This document shows, piece after piece, positions 1 through 8,127 of a stretch of DNA of 55,508 nt. The notes beneath the pieces were generated by a model. The model had not been told where the DNA came from. It did not search any database and saw only the letters and a program-made list of their open reading frames with translations. Made by a program: the position numbers and the translations under genes. The number at the start of each line of letters is the position of its first letter. The first letter of the stretch is position 1. The stretch lies in NCBI GenBank assembly GCA_022712945.1, contig JAFLJP010000149.1, forward strand, positions 1 to 55,508, in the 5' to 3' direction. This stretch comes from Gammaproteobacteria bacterium (GTDB taxonomy: Bacteria; Pseudomonadota; Gammaproteobacteria; RBG-16-57-12).

Positions 1-644
1 TCGAGCAACGGGGTAAGCCGGTCATCCAGATAATTCAGCCCCTTGAGGTAGTTGACGATGCGTTCGTCAGCACCCAGTGCGGCAGCGGTTAACGGCTGCA
101 CACCGGGCTGGTTGATCTCCAGCAGTCGCCAATGTCTTAACGGGGCATGGGGTGACAGGGCACTCCAGTCTGGGTCATCGAACAGGGCGAAAGCCAGCGC
201 GAAGGTGGGATAAGGCTTGTTGATGTCGTCCTGTGCCAACGCACACAATCTTGCAAAGCGGGTGTCCAGCGCCATGGCGACACAGAGTACCAGCAGTTGT
301 TGTTCAAAATGTGAAAGGGCCAGCCGTTGCGCCAATATCAATAGTGCGGGTGGTGGCTCATTTTTTTCTATCTCCGCAATGAGCTGCGCCGCCTGTTCAA
401 TTTCATCCTCCTCAGAGTGCTTTGGCGGCGGTAACTGTTTGGCGCTGATTCGAGGGTGACTGCTTTTGCGTTTAAACCAGCCACGTGAAGGTTCGTCTGT
501 TAGCTCTTGCTGTGAAAGCCCTCCCTGCCCTTGCTCTGGCGTGCACTGTTGTAATTTAAGACGCAACCAGCTCAGTGTCGCCGTCAGGTGCTGCTCGTTG
601 GCGGTGGCCCAATCCAACTGTTCTCTCATCTCTTTTTCACTCAT
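1..644 (-). CDS. eCIS AAA+ ATPase, N-terminal part (truncated by window edge)
   Basis: The minus-strand frame stays open from an ATG at 644 to the left edge, giving 214 residues. The start overlaps the stop of the DUF4255 gene by four bases (ATGA, 641-644), so translation is probably coupled. The visible part has a charged N-terminal region and then a helical segment with hydrophobic LLVLCVAMALDTRFARL-type sequence. This resembles the helical domain that precedes the AAA+ module in ATPases of extracellular contractile injection systems (Afp15/Pvc15 type). No Walker motif is in the window; it should lie to the left. These ATPases are needed for assembly or loading of the particle. The assignment rests mainly on position after a DUF4255 cap protein and on the N-terminal pattern. 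Confidence 0.75.
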   Translation of the reverse strand, partial: MSEKEMREQLDWATANEQHLTATLSWLRLKLQQCTPEQGQGGLSQQELTDEPSRGWFKRKSSHPRISAKQLPPPKHSEEDEIEQAAQLIAEIEKNEPPPALLILAQRLALSHFEQQLLVLCVAMALDTRFARLCALAQDDINKPYPTFALAFALFDDPDWSALSPHAPLRHWRLLEINQPGVQPLTAAALGADERIVNYLKGLNYLDDRLTPLL

Positions 645-1864
645 GTGATCACCACGTCCATGGCGCTATCGAAAGCGGGAGGTATCACGCTTCGGTCCAC
701 CAACAGGCTATCTACACCATCAACCCGCAACCGCAGATAACGGCTTCCCAGCGGAGCATCTTCGATGGTAAAGATTAAGGTACTGGTTTGAACGGGGTGG
801 TCATCGGCCAGCACTTCGCGGTCACCCAGTAGTAGCGCCACCCGTTGATCGGCATGCAGCTGCGGGTTGCAAGTGAGTGTTAGCGTCACATTGCCCGATC
901 CATCACGCGACACCGGGTTAGCGGGTGCAATAGCTATAATCCGGGGGGCCAGGGGGAGTGGCAGCAGATTGGTGGCTCTATCCTGTTCTCCGGCTTTGCT
1001 GATGATCACGTCAACGGAATAGAAACCCACCCGCCACTGCACCGGATTATCGGGGATCTGCACACTGATCTGCCTCGCCGTACCCGCTGATGCCGCTATT
1101 TCAATGGGATCGGTTAAACGGGGGTGGCTAAAACGCACCACGACCGTATCGCCATCCAGGTGGTGACCATTCAACCTCAGGGTGTCACCTGGCAGGGCGC
1201 GGACCTGTTGATCAGGAAAGATAATCTCCGTAATGGCCGGGAAAGGGGGCGTTAGATCACCCTGCGCCGAGACACCCCGGTCATCTTCACCACGTGTGAG
1301 CACGGGTAACGGTGTTTTACTCGGGCGTCCGCTCTCAATAAGCACTACCGAGACTTCGTATCCGGTCGACAGGCGATACCCAGATTGAAAACTGGCCCAG
1401 AGTTTGGACATATCATCCACAGATAAAACGTCATGTGTAATGCGTATCCGTTCGAGCTGATTGTGTAGATCTGCATCCGGCAGTGCGGTCTCAATTTCTG
1501 CCCTGCCGAGTAATGGATGATCATGCAGCGCACTCATTGAACGCCCCATCAACCGGTGCCCGTTGATATCATCATTATTGCGACCATATGCAGTGATCAG
1601 ATATTTAAGCACCAGTGCCAGTGGCGGCATGCTGCTCTCACCATTTTTGCTCTGGCCCGGCATGGGGGTATTACTAAAGGCGGTATCAACAGAAGTGCTA
1701 TATAAAAACAGATTGAGCTGATTGGCATCATTACCGTCACGAGCAATTCCTGGTGGCTGGGTGCTCACGTCAACATCCAGCAACTCGGGATCTTCAAGTG
1801 CGGCACTTGTTAACAGGTTTCGTAAGGTTGATGTCACTGCCGCGATGGCCAAAGGGTTGCTCAT
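641..1864 (-). CDS. DUF4255 protein, eCIS tail-cap/terminator (Afp16/Pvc16-like)
   Basis: A 407-residue protein. The first 190 or so residues match the DUF4255 pattern: an N-terminal MSNPLAIAAVTSTLRNLL helix, then a strand region with LNLFLYSTSVDTAFSN and a P-PLAL-LKYLITAYG stretch. DUF4255 is the N-terminal domain of the Afp16/Pvc16 tail terminator, which caps the sheath and tube. The remaining residues look like immunoglobulin-like beta-sandwich domains (IPT/TIG-like sequence around residues 210-310), a common extension in this family. The start overlaps the preceding gene by four bases (ATGA at 1861-1864), and the stop overlaps the AAA+ ATPase start. The tightly packed same-strand genes look like one operon. 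Confidence 0.85.
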   Translation of the reverse strand: MSNPLAIAAVTSTLRNLLTSAALEDPELLDVDVSTQPPGIARDGNDANQLNLFLYSTSVDTAFSNTPMPGQSKNGESSMPPLALVLKYLITAYGRNNDDINGHRLMGRSMSALHDHPLLGRAEIETALPDADLHNQLERIRITHDVLSVDDMSKLWASFQSGYRLSTGYEVSVVLIESGRPSKTPLPVLTRGEDDRGVSAQGDLTPPFPAITEIIFPDQQVRALPGDTLRLNGHHLDGDTVVVRFSHPRLTDPIEIAASAGTARQISVQIPDNPVQWRVGFYSVDVIISKAGEQDRATNLLPLPLAPRIIAIAPANPVSRDGSGNVTLTLTCNPQLHADQRVALLLGDREVLADDHPVQTSTLIFTIEDAPLGSRYLRLRVDGVDSLLVDRSVIPPAFDSAMDVVIT

Positions 1865-2988
1865 TTCGCCCCCCCACCTTCACGTCGTTTAAGGTACTCA
1901 TCCAGGGTCATTACCCCTGTCGGTTTTTTAGAAATTTGTCTGTTTTTTGCTGTTTCAGTTTGAACTGCCCGCACTTCGACCCGGCCAATGGTGACGTTGA
2001 TAACAGGCTCTGTTTTCGCCTCATTTTGTTGCGAATGCGGATGCAATTGGGCGGCTACGTCAGAGAGCCAAGCGGGTGCCTCCAACTGACGGTGCGGCTC
2101 ACTCTGGCGGGGATTATCGTTATCATTGGGCTGTTTACTCTCTGCATTAGCGTTAGCAGCAGGCGTCACCATCTCGGGAGGGGGGGCAACATCCAGCCGA
2201 GAGGTATTTTCAACCGGGGGCGCTGTTAACCTCTCATCTTTACCGTGACTGCGCTCATTTGGAGCTGGCTCGGTAGCGGACAACATCGGGGGATCTGCCA
2301 ACTGTTGCAACACCGCACCAATGCGTTGATTCAGCGTCTGCTCAAGAGACTGTTTATCAACAGGCAGGACCGCTGGTGAATAATTCACAGCGGTGACTTT
2401 ATCCAACTTATGACTGCTTGCATGCCCGACTTTGTCGCCAAGCGCATCGCCTTCATCGTCAAAAATGACTTTATTCGTTTGTAGTGGTTGCTGTTGCGTT
2501 ATGTTTTTTGGATGAGAATTTTTGTCACAATCCAACCGTTGACCACCCTCTGATTCTACAAAACCAAGGCGGGTTGCGGGTTGTTCGGTTATACCCGGTT
2601 CAAGCAAAGAGCTATCTACTGTCAAAAGAGAGGATGATGAAAATTCCTTGCTTGCTGCTAAGTCAGGCTCGTGAACGGCTGTTTTCGCTACTTCGCTTGA
2701 AAACATCGTTGCTGACTCAACAGGAGAGTGGCTGTTGCTGAGCATTGATTTCTGATGATGAACATCAGAGCTACTGCGCTCTTGTGGCCACTGCCGCATA
2801 ACGACATTGTCTGGCTGTGGCGACTGCCTGTTCTGCTGGTTTTCTGATACAACCGGGGTGATACCGTCACTGGAAGGGGCCACTGACCCGGTGGCTTGAT
2901 TCATCTCAAAGCGGCCCGGTATACGTGGCTGAATGGTGTCACAGCTACCAAGGTGGCGATCAAGCAGATTGGCAAAAAAATCACTCAT
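1861..2988 (-). CDS. eCIS-associated disordered protein with conserved C-terminal motif
   Basis: A 375-residue protein rich in Ser, Pro, Gln, Glu and Asn, with no hydrophobic core over most of its length, so probably largely disordered. Two short conserved patches stand out. One is near the N-terminus (IQPRIPGRFE, about residues 19-28). The other is at the C-terminus (INVTIGRVEVRAV, then TLDEYLKRREGG). Both are patterns I associate with hypothetical proteins encoded between the baseplate genes and the DUF4255 gene of eCIS clusters. Its role is not known; a scaffold, chaperone or assembly-linker function is inference. It overlaps both neighbours by four bases. Confidence 0.75.
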   Translation of the reverse strand: MSDFFANLLDRHLGSCDTIQPRIPGRFEMNQATGSVAPSSDGITPVVSENQQNRQSPQPDNVVMRQWPQERSSSDVHHQKSMLSNSHSPVESATMFSSEVAKTAVHEPDLAASKEFSSSSLLTVDSSLLEPGITEQPATRLGFVESEGGQRLDCDKNSHPKNITQQQPLQTNKVIFDDEGDALGDKVGHASSHKLDKVTAVNYSPAVLPVDKQSLEQTLNQRIGAVLQQLADPPMLSATEPAPNERSHGKDERLTAPPVENTSRLDVAPPPEMVTPAANANAESKQPNDNDNPRQSEPHRQLEAPAWLSDVAAQLHPHSQQNEAKTEPVINVTIGRVEVRAVQTETAKNRQISKKPTGVMTLDEYLKRREGGGAK

Positions 2989-3731
2989 CGACTCACCATG
3001 CCAAGGTAGAGCTGCCGCCGCACCGGGCTGAGATTCAATATCTCTGTTTCCGTCCAGCCATAAGCCCCTGCAAGCCGGTGTATCGACCGCAGTGTGCGCT
3101 CTGCCCAGCTATTGATTTCAACCCACAAAAAAGTGCTGATATCAAACAGCACATCCCACTGGTGTGAGCACTCGGGGCAGGTCAATTCGGTAGCGATTTC
3201 CGCCAGTGGATCAAGCTGTTCGATTCTCTGGCTTAACGCATCAAGCACCGGCTGCGGCAGTGCCGCCAAATCACAGGTTTTCCCCTGACGATTGGCGGAA
3301 ATAACACATCGTTTGATCAATGCCATCGGGCTGACACTCCCCCCGTTTTGAGGCAATGCCATGAGCGCCGCAATATCCCCACTATCTGGCAATCGAAAGT
3401 GCAGTTGGTAGCCATCCACTTCCAGGTTCAACGCCTCTGCCAAGCGGTTATCGTCAATCGTTTGTATGCGCAGATCCGTGGTCTCTCCCTCCCACTCGAC
3501 CCGCTCCGCACACTGCGGGCACTGCGCCATATTGAGCAACCGTGATCCGAACATCCATTCACGCAGTTGCAGCAAGCGGGCATCCCGCGTACCAATACTC
3601 AATTTTGCCACCGCATCGGCATCCAGCTCCGGAGAGGCGGCGGCAACCAGCATAAGCGCCCGTTGCAGCGGTGGCTGATTCAGCCCTTGCTCCCAAACAT
3701 CAAGCAACTCGGTGGCGTCGAGGGGTCTCAT
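2985..3731 (-). CDS. eCIS baseplate-like protein with two Cys knuckles
   Basis: A 248-residue protein beginning MRPLDATELLDVWEQG. It has two CxxC knuckles, CPQC in the N-terminal third and CPEC about 120 residues later, which could form one zinc ribbon. The long insert between them is a mixed alpha/beta region. Proteins of this layout are found next to tube and sheath genes in contractile injection systems and resemble the T4-type baseplate protein family. The structural role is inferred from context. It starts six bases after the tube gene stop and overlaps the next gene by four bases. It ends with a short helical tail (SPVRRQLYLGMVSR). Confidence 0.65.
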   Translation of the reverse strand: MRPLDATELLDVWEQGLNQPPLQRALMLVAAASPELDADAVAKLSIGTRDARLLQLREWMFGSRLLNMAQCPQCAERVEWEGETTDLRIQTIDDNRLAEALNLEVDGYQLHFRLPDSGDIAALMALPQNGGSVSPMALIKRCVISANRQGKTCDLAALPQPVLDALSQRIEQLDPLAEIATELTCPECSHQWDVLFDISTFLWVEINSWAERTLRSIHRLAGAYGWTETEILNLSPVRRQLYLGMVSR

Positions 3732-3737
3732 GGTCGG

Positions 3738-4265
3738 CTACCCTTGCGGCTCAGTAAATTCAGGCTCACTTGGCTCAGAGACTTCGTAATCACGCTCCCA
3801 ACCTTCGTGCTCCAGCTTCAAGGTTTGAATCGCCACCGCATTGGCGCTCGCATCCAATTCTGGCAGGGCCTGATACTCTGACACCCAGCAGCGAAATACC
3901 TTGTATGCGATCGCCAATTGACCGGCTTCGTTATACATCTCGATAATCACGTCTTTGCGGAAGTCCTTGAGCGAGACCTCGGCCCCCAGTCCGGAACCAA
4001 AGTTCCAGACCTTGTTGGCCCATTTTTCAAATTCGGGGTCGTGGGTGACACCTCGCTCCAGAGTAATCGCCTCATATTTACTCTGCCCTGGTGATTTACG
4101 CACTGCGCTGGGATCCCCCCCTTCACGATGTTCAACCAACTCGGTCGTCCGTTTTAACGCGCCAACCTTGCTGACTCCGGCAACAAATTTGCCATCCCAT
4201 TTAATGCGGAATTTAAAGTTTTTGTAAGGATCAAACCGCTGTGGATTAACACTGAACTGAGCCAT
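3738..4265 (-). CDS. eCIS inner tube protein (T4 gp19-like)
   Basis: A 175-residue tail tube protein. The N-terminal segment DPYKNFKFRIKWDG, followed by VAGVSKVGALKRTTELVEHREGGDPS, is the characteristic start of the T4 gp19/phage tail tube family found in eCIS particles. The middle carries KYEAITLERGVTHDPEFEKW, also typical. In the particle, hexamers of this protein stack to form the rigid inner tube that carries cargo. The gene starts 12 bases after the sheath gene. It has a strong ribosome binding site (AAAAGGAGAAAATC before the ATG), consistent with the large amounts of protein required. Confidence 0.92.
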   Translation of the reverse strand: MAQFSVNPQRFDPYKNFKFRIKWDGKFVAGVSKVGALKRTTELVEHREGGDPSAVRKSPGQSKYEAITLERGVTHDPEFEKWANKVWNFGSGLGAEVSLKDFRKDVIIEMYNEAGQLAIAYKVFRCWVSEYQALPELDASANAVAIQTLKLEHEGWERDYEVSEPSEPEFTEPQG

Positions 4266-4277
4266 GATTTTCTCCTT

Positions 4278-5828
4278 TTAAACTTCAAGTTCGCCAGCAA
4301 TCTGCTGGAGCTTAACAATGACAAATTCAGCAGGCTTCAGAGGGGCAAAACCGACCACAATATTGACAATGCCACGATCGATATCATTTTGCGTTGTCGT
4401 CTCTTTGTCACATTTGACAAAATAGGCATCTCGCGGCGTGGTGCCTTGAAACGCCCCCTGGCGAAACAGGTTGTGCATAAAGGCACCCACGTTGAGCCTG
4501 ATCTGCGACCAGAGCGGCTCATCGTTGGGTTCAAACACCACCCACTGGGTTCCCCGGAACAAACTCTCTTCGATAAACAGTGCGGTTCGGCGAACCGGCA
4601 CATATTTCCATTCAGAGGCCAGTTGATCTGCCCCTTTCAAGGTACGCGAGCCCCATATCGTGCGGCCGATAATCGGGAATGCCCGCAGGCAGTTCACACC
4701 CAGCGGATTCAAACGGCCATTTTCCAAGTCGGTGAGTTTCACGGTCAGTTCTGCCACACCCCGCATTGTTGCCTCCATTCCCGCCGGTGCTTTCCAGACA
4801 CCCCGTTGGCTGTCGGTTCGTGCAAATATTCCGGCGACAGCCCCGCAAGGCACAAAGGCTTCAAGCTGGTTATCCCGCAACGGATTGCTCTGTTTGATAC
4901 GTGGAAAGAAAATGGCGGCATTTTTGCTGTTGGTACCGATACCGGTGCTAATACCGGTAACTGCGGCATCGGTACTATTCCAGTTACTTGGCGGATCCAC
5001 CAGCAGCATGGCTCGGCGTTTATCTTCACAGTAACTGGCAGCAGCAGATAACAAGGCACCTGGATAGCTATCATTAGCCGCCGTATCCCAATCCGGTGGT
5101 AGACAGAGCAGGTTAAACATATCTGCCTGCTCCAGCGCATAAAGCCCCTCTTTCGCCGTATCTTTTCCTATGCCGATGTAGTCATTAACACTCAGCACAT
5201 TACCATCTGACGCTTCATCTGCCTCCAGAACGGTATAGACCCCGTCGGCAGGTCGGGCCAGCGGATCAGGTAGAGCCGGAAGCTTGATCAGAGTCGATAT
5301 ATTTTCAAGCACCCTGTCCAACTGGCGAGGCCCAACGGCAACCGAAACATTCAGAAAGTCTTCACGGAAACCGGTACCAAGGTCTTCAACGGTCAGGTTG
5401 AACAGATCGGTTACATTCAGGCCCTGCTGTGCCGCCACATCAACCGTTGCCGCATCATCATGGGAGACTGTCACCTGCAATCGGTTGCCCCATGCCCCGG
5501 AAGAGATTGCTGAAAATGCGAGATTATCGGTATTTAAAGTCGCCACTGCGGTACCACTGCCGGCATTAAAAAGCCGCACGATCACCGCCAACGCCCCCCC
5601 ATTGCGGTAGAAGTCACGAACCGCAAAACTCATGGCACTGTTCAGATCCAGCCCGCCAAAAGAGCGCTCATAATCCGCATAGCTGGTGATCACCTTGGCC
5701 TCATCAATCGGGCCACGCTTGGCACGCCCGACAAACGCGGCAATTGAAGTGGCCACACCGGTAATGGTACGCACACCACTGGGAATTTCCTCGATGTAGA
5801 CACCGGGGTATGAGATGGGAACTGGCAT
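4278..5828 (-). CDS. eCIS contractile tail sheath protein
   Basis: A 516-residue sheath subunit. The N-terminus (PGVYIEEIPSGVRTITGVAT, then AFVGRAKRGP) is the hallmark of phage and eCIS sheath proteins. The C-terminal domain has the usual NVGAFMHNLFRQGAFQGTTP and DAYFVKCD stretches, ending in a strand that inserts into the neighbouring subunit. The length suits eCIS sheaths. It is the first structural gene of the operon, with AGGAG nine bases before the ATG. A 39-base region with an almost perfect inverted repeat lies 40-83 bases upstream. Only one sheath gene is visible; some eCIS have two or three. Confidence 0.95.
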   Translation of the reverse strand: MPVPISYPGVYIEEIPSGVRTITGVATSIAAFVGRAKRGPIDEAKVITSYADYERSFGGLDLNSAMSFAVRDFYRNGGALAVIVRLFNAGSGTAVATLNTDNLAFSAISSGAWGNRLQVTVSHDDAATVDVAAQQGLNVTDLFNLTVEDLGTGFREDFLNVSVAVGPRQLDRVLENISTLIKLPALPDPLARPADGVYTVLEADEASDGNVLSVNDYIGIGKDTAKEGLYALEQADMFNLLCLPPDWDTAANDSYPGALLSAAASYCEDKRRAMLLVDPPSNWNSTDAAVTGISTGIGTNSKNAAIFFPRIKQSNPLRDNQLEAFVPCGAVAGIFARTDSQRGVWKAPAGMEATMRGVAELTVKLTDLENGRLNPLGVNCLRAFPIIGRTIWGSRTLKGADQLASEWKYVPVRRTALFIEESLFRGTQWVVFEPNDEPLWSQIRLNVGAFMHNLFRQGAFQGTTPRDAYFVKCDKETTTQNDIDRGIVNIVVGFAPLKPAEFVIVKLQQIAGELEV

Positions 5829-5867
5829 ATTGATTCACTCCTGTTTCTAAAGTTAGAAGGCTTGGAA

Positions 5868-5911
5868 CATCAACTACTTTATGTTGATTCGCCAACATAA
5901 AATGGTTGATG
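5868..5911. promoter_or_regulatory. Inverted repeat upstream of the sheath gene (candidate operator or mRNA hairpin)
   Basis: Two 19-base arms, 5868-5886 and 5893-5911, pair with 16 of 19 matches around a 6-base loop (ATTCGC). The repeat sits 40-83 bases before the sheath start codon in the only long gap of the eCIS operon. It could be a dimeric regulator site or a leader hairpin. There is no T-run after it, so an intrinsic terminator is unlikely. Confidence 0.55.
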
Positions 5912-5916
5912 TACTA
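5898..5916 (-). promoter_or_regulatory. Motif copy shared with the parA upstream region
   Basis: The 19 bases TAAAATGGTTGATGTACTA (plus-strand reading) recur with one mismatch at 51394-51412, ahead of parA. A looser copy forms the other arm of the inverted repeat at 5868-5886. Both exact copies lie within 90 bases upstream of a minus-strand start codon. A shared binding site is possible but unproven. Confidence 0.4.
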
Positions 5917-6109
5917 GCCTGCTAATGACTTATGAGCATCGCTAAAAGAGATGCCCTTATAACGTCGATCCTTTGAATGGAGTGTAAATTGGGAGACTTT
6001 TTAACGGTTAGGACTCTTTTGCCAAACAGTAGTACTTTTTTGCGTATTAACTTGTTTTTTTTGATGAAAAACCGTTGCTCTGACTGCCATTAATTCAGAA
6101 TTCGGGCTT

Positions 6110-6895
6110 TCAGGCGGTAATCTTGTGCGCCTGGTGGTAGTGTGATGGACTCATGCCGACAATACGCCGAAACATACGGGTAAAGTATGAAGGGTCGTTA
6201 AAACCGACGGTGTAGGCGATATCCGTCACCATGACATTAGGATTTTCCAGCAACTCTCTGGCCTTGAAAATACGGTAGTTGATCAGATAGCCACGAAAGG
6301 TCACCTGGTGCTCTTTCTTAAAGTAGCGGCTAAAGGTGCCTGCATTCAATCCACACAGTTGTGCCACCTCCTCCTCGTAGATTTTTTCATGGTAGTGAGT
6401 CTCCACAAAGAGCTCAGCAGGATAAGTTTTTTTCGGCTGAGTGGTTCGAATCCGCACCTCGGGTGGGAAGGGGTTGGATAACAGGTTGTCTCGCTGGGCT
6501 GATTGGAATATTTTATTCTTTGGCAACTCATCTGCGGCCAGAAGAGTGGCAATACTTGTTACCAGCTCTTGGGGATGAAAGGGTTTAACCAGATAGTCCC
6601 AAACCTGAACCCGTAACGCCCAGATAGCCAGCGCTTCTGAATGCTGTTTGGTCAGCATGATGATTGGGGTTGATGGAAACAAGCATCTCGCCCGCCGTAA
6701 CGCCGAGAGACTGGAAATATCGGGGTAATCGTACTCAAAACAGACAACCCTAGGGAGGCTTTCACCCATTTTTTGATCAATTTTATCGATATGGCTAACG
6801 CGGGATACTGTCCACTCTTTGCTCAAATAGTGATAGGAGCTGACCTGCTCTTGAACAGAGCGTAAATCGACCCATAAAACCTGTAATACATCCAT
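6110..6895 (-). CDS. AraC-family regulator with phosphomimic receiver domain
   Basis: A 261-residue protein with an N-terminal receiver-like domain (about residues 1-118) and a C-terminal AraC/XylS DNA-binding domain (about 160-256). The DNA-binding part has two helix-turn-helix units (EEEVAQLCGLNAGTFSRYFK and VTDIAYTVGFNDPSYFTRMF) and the usual G-SPSHY ending. In the receiver, T82 and the K104-P pair are kept and one acidic residue (D10) remains at the first strand. The phosphoacceptor position aligns with E54 (CFEYDYP where LLDxxxP is expected). A Glu there often mimics the phosphorylated state, so the protein may act without a kinase. It lies directly upstream of the eCIS operon on the same strand, which suggests, without proving, that it controls it. 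Confidence 0.85.
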   Translation of the reverse strand: MDVLQVLWVDLRSVQEQVSSYHYLSKEWTVSRVSHIDKIDQKMGESLPRVVCFEYDYPDISSLSALRRARCLFPSTPIIMLTKQHSEALAIWALRVQVWDYLVKPFHPQELVTSIATLLAADELPKNKIFQSAQRDNLLSNPFPPEVRIRTTQPKKTYPAELFVETHYHEKIYEEEVAQLCGLNAGTFSRYFKKEHQVTFRGYLINYRIFKARELLENPNVMVTDIAYTVGFNDPSYFTRMFRRIVGMSPSHYHQAHKITA

Positions 6896-7131
6896 TTTCT
6901 TTTCCTTTCAACAACACTTGTTGCATACATTCAACAGAAAGGGAATGTTTCTGCGAAAGCCTGCCACATGATGAACATCTTCGAAGCCATCATGTTTAAA
7001 CAATATGCGGCATGTCTGGATTATTCAAGCACGGAAAAGTAAAGGAATTTACAGCTCTTTAGTGGGTTTTTGCTCTATCTCGAATTGAGTTGTTTGGTAT
7101 TTTTCAGGAGTGATGAAAACCAGTGATAATC

Positions 7132-7548
7132 CTACGTTGGCGTTTTGATTCGCTCCATCACTTTTTCTATCGCATCAATGCTCAGCGGTTTTACCAAAAA
7201 ACCAGCCACCCGCGCCGCTTTCCCTTGGCTCAGCAATTCTTTAGTCGGTGCCTGGCTCATCAGTATCACATGAAAAGCCGGTGCCTTTTCGGCTAACACC
7301 TTCACCAGAGGTAATACATCAACCCCGTCGCTGTCGGCATCCAAAAAAAACACCCCTTGTTTAAACTTTCTCACCAGCTCAAGAGCTTGGCGTAGATCAG
7401 CCGACTTACCCAAAAACTTGTGACGATTTCCTCTGGCGTACTGCTCAATAAATTCACAGCTGGGTTCACACCCACTCAAAACAACAATTTGACGAAAACC
7501 GCTATTCACTACTTTACCTGTCGCAAAATCAAACTCTTGTGCACCCAT
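7132..7548 (-). CDS. Small receiver-like protein (stand-alone)
   Basis: A 138-residue single-domain protein. The end resembles a CheY-type receiver: a strand with D70 at the phosphoacceptor position (VFFLDADSDG), a strand ending at S98, and the GFLVKPLS motif with K120. The acidic pair normally found after the first strand is absent (IVVLSGCEPSCE). Metal binding, and so phosphorylation, is therefore doubtful. The ATG at 7548 is preferred to a start 51 bases upstream because AGGAG lies seven bases before it. It sits between the eCIS-linked AraC regulator and the giant surface protein gene, on the same strand. Confidence 0.7.
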   Translation of the reverse strand: MGAQEFDFATGKVVNSGFRQIVVLSGCEPSCEFIEQYARGNRHKFLGKSADLRQALELVRKFKQGVFFLDADSDGVDVLPLVKVLAEKAPAFHVILMSQAPTKELLSQGKAARVAGFLVKPLSIDAIEKVMERIKTPT

Positions 7549-7966
7549 TAATCTACTCCTGATCAGCCGAATATTGACTGATGTCGGCACAACAACCACC
7601 GTACTTCATTAAAATCCGTGAAAACCCTTTGAATTTGCATGGGTAAGTGATCATTTTTTTAACGCGAAAATGGCGGGGAAGCGAGTGCTGCCCATGATGC
7701 AGGATACGGTAAATACACAGCTCGCTCCGGGATTGATGTGGTAAAACGTAATTTCACGCCCCGAGGCGGCAATTTTATAGACCCGTGTCTGACCGGATAT
7801 AAGCGTGGTGAAAAGCCGGCTAAAGCCTCGACCTCCAAAGCCCTCTTGGTTAGTTTGGAAGCCGGGGCTTCAATCGCTCTGTTACGAAAAAAGGTTGGTT
7901 CGATAGCGGGGGAAGCGATTTTCAGCCCAAGAGTAACCTACACATTTTTAGTGCACAGTGGTTGAA
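7549..7966. other. Gene-free region with one hairpin
   Basis: No convincing gene is seen in about 420 bases. An imperfect inverted repeat (arms 7823-7839 and 7854-7870, 14 of 17 pairs, 14-base loop) lies here. It has no T-run on either strand, so it is not a clear terminator. A 75-codon plus-strand frame at 7738-7965 lacks a ribosome binding site and resembles nothing I know. Confidence 0.5.
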
Positions 7967-8127
7967 TTAGGGATGTAGAAAAAATTAAAGTACCGTTATT
8001 GCGCCGGATTTTTGTTCGCTCTGTCTAGGCAGGTATTGGGCGCATAGTGGGCTACGCAACGAATGCCTAGACAGAGCGGGCAAAAAGACCCGTAAGAGCG
8101 GTATTTTAATGAATTCTACATCCCTTA
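7967..8127. repeat. Palindromic repeat family 1, full copy A
   Basis: A 161-base MITE-like element with terminal inverted repeats YTAGGGATGTAGAA. Inner arms at 8018-8031 and 8064-8077 pair perfectly (14 of 14). The apical part, 8038-8065, carries the core shared with other families. Other copies are at 38902-39068 and 45186-45251. No coding capacity is visible. The right end supplies the stop codon of the 2750-residue gene. Confidence 0.85.

Noticed and set aside
7738..7965. 75-codon plus-strand ORF in the gap before the giant gene
   Set aside because: No ribosome binding site, no recognisable family, and it runs across a hairpin; probably chance.
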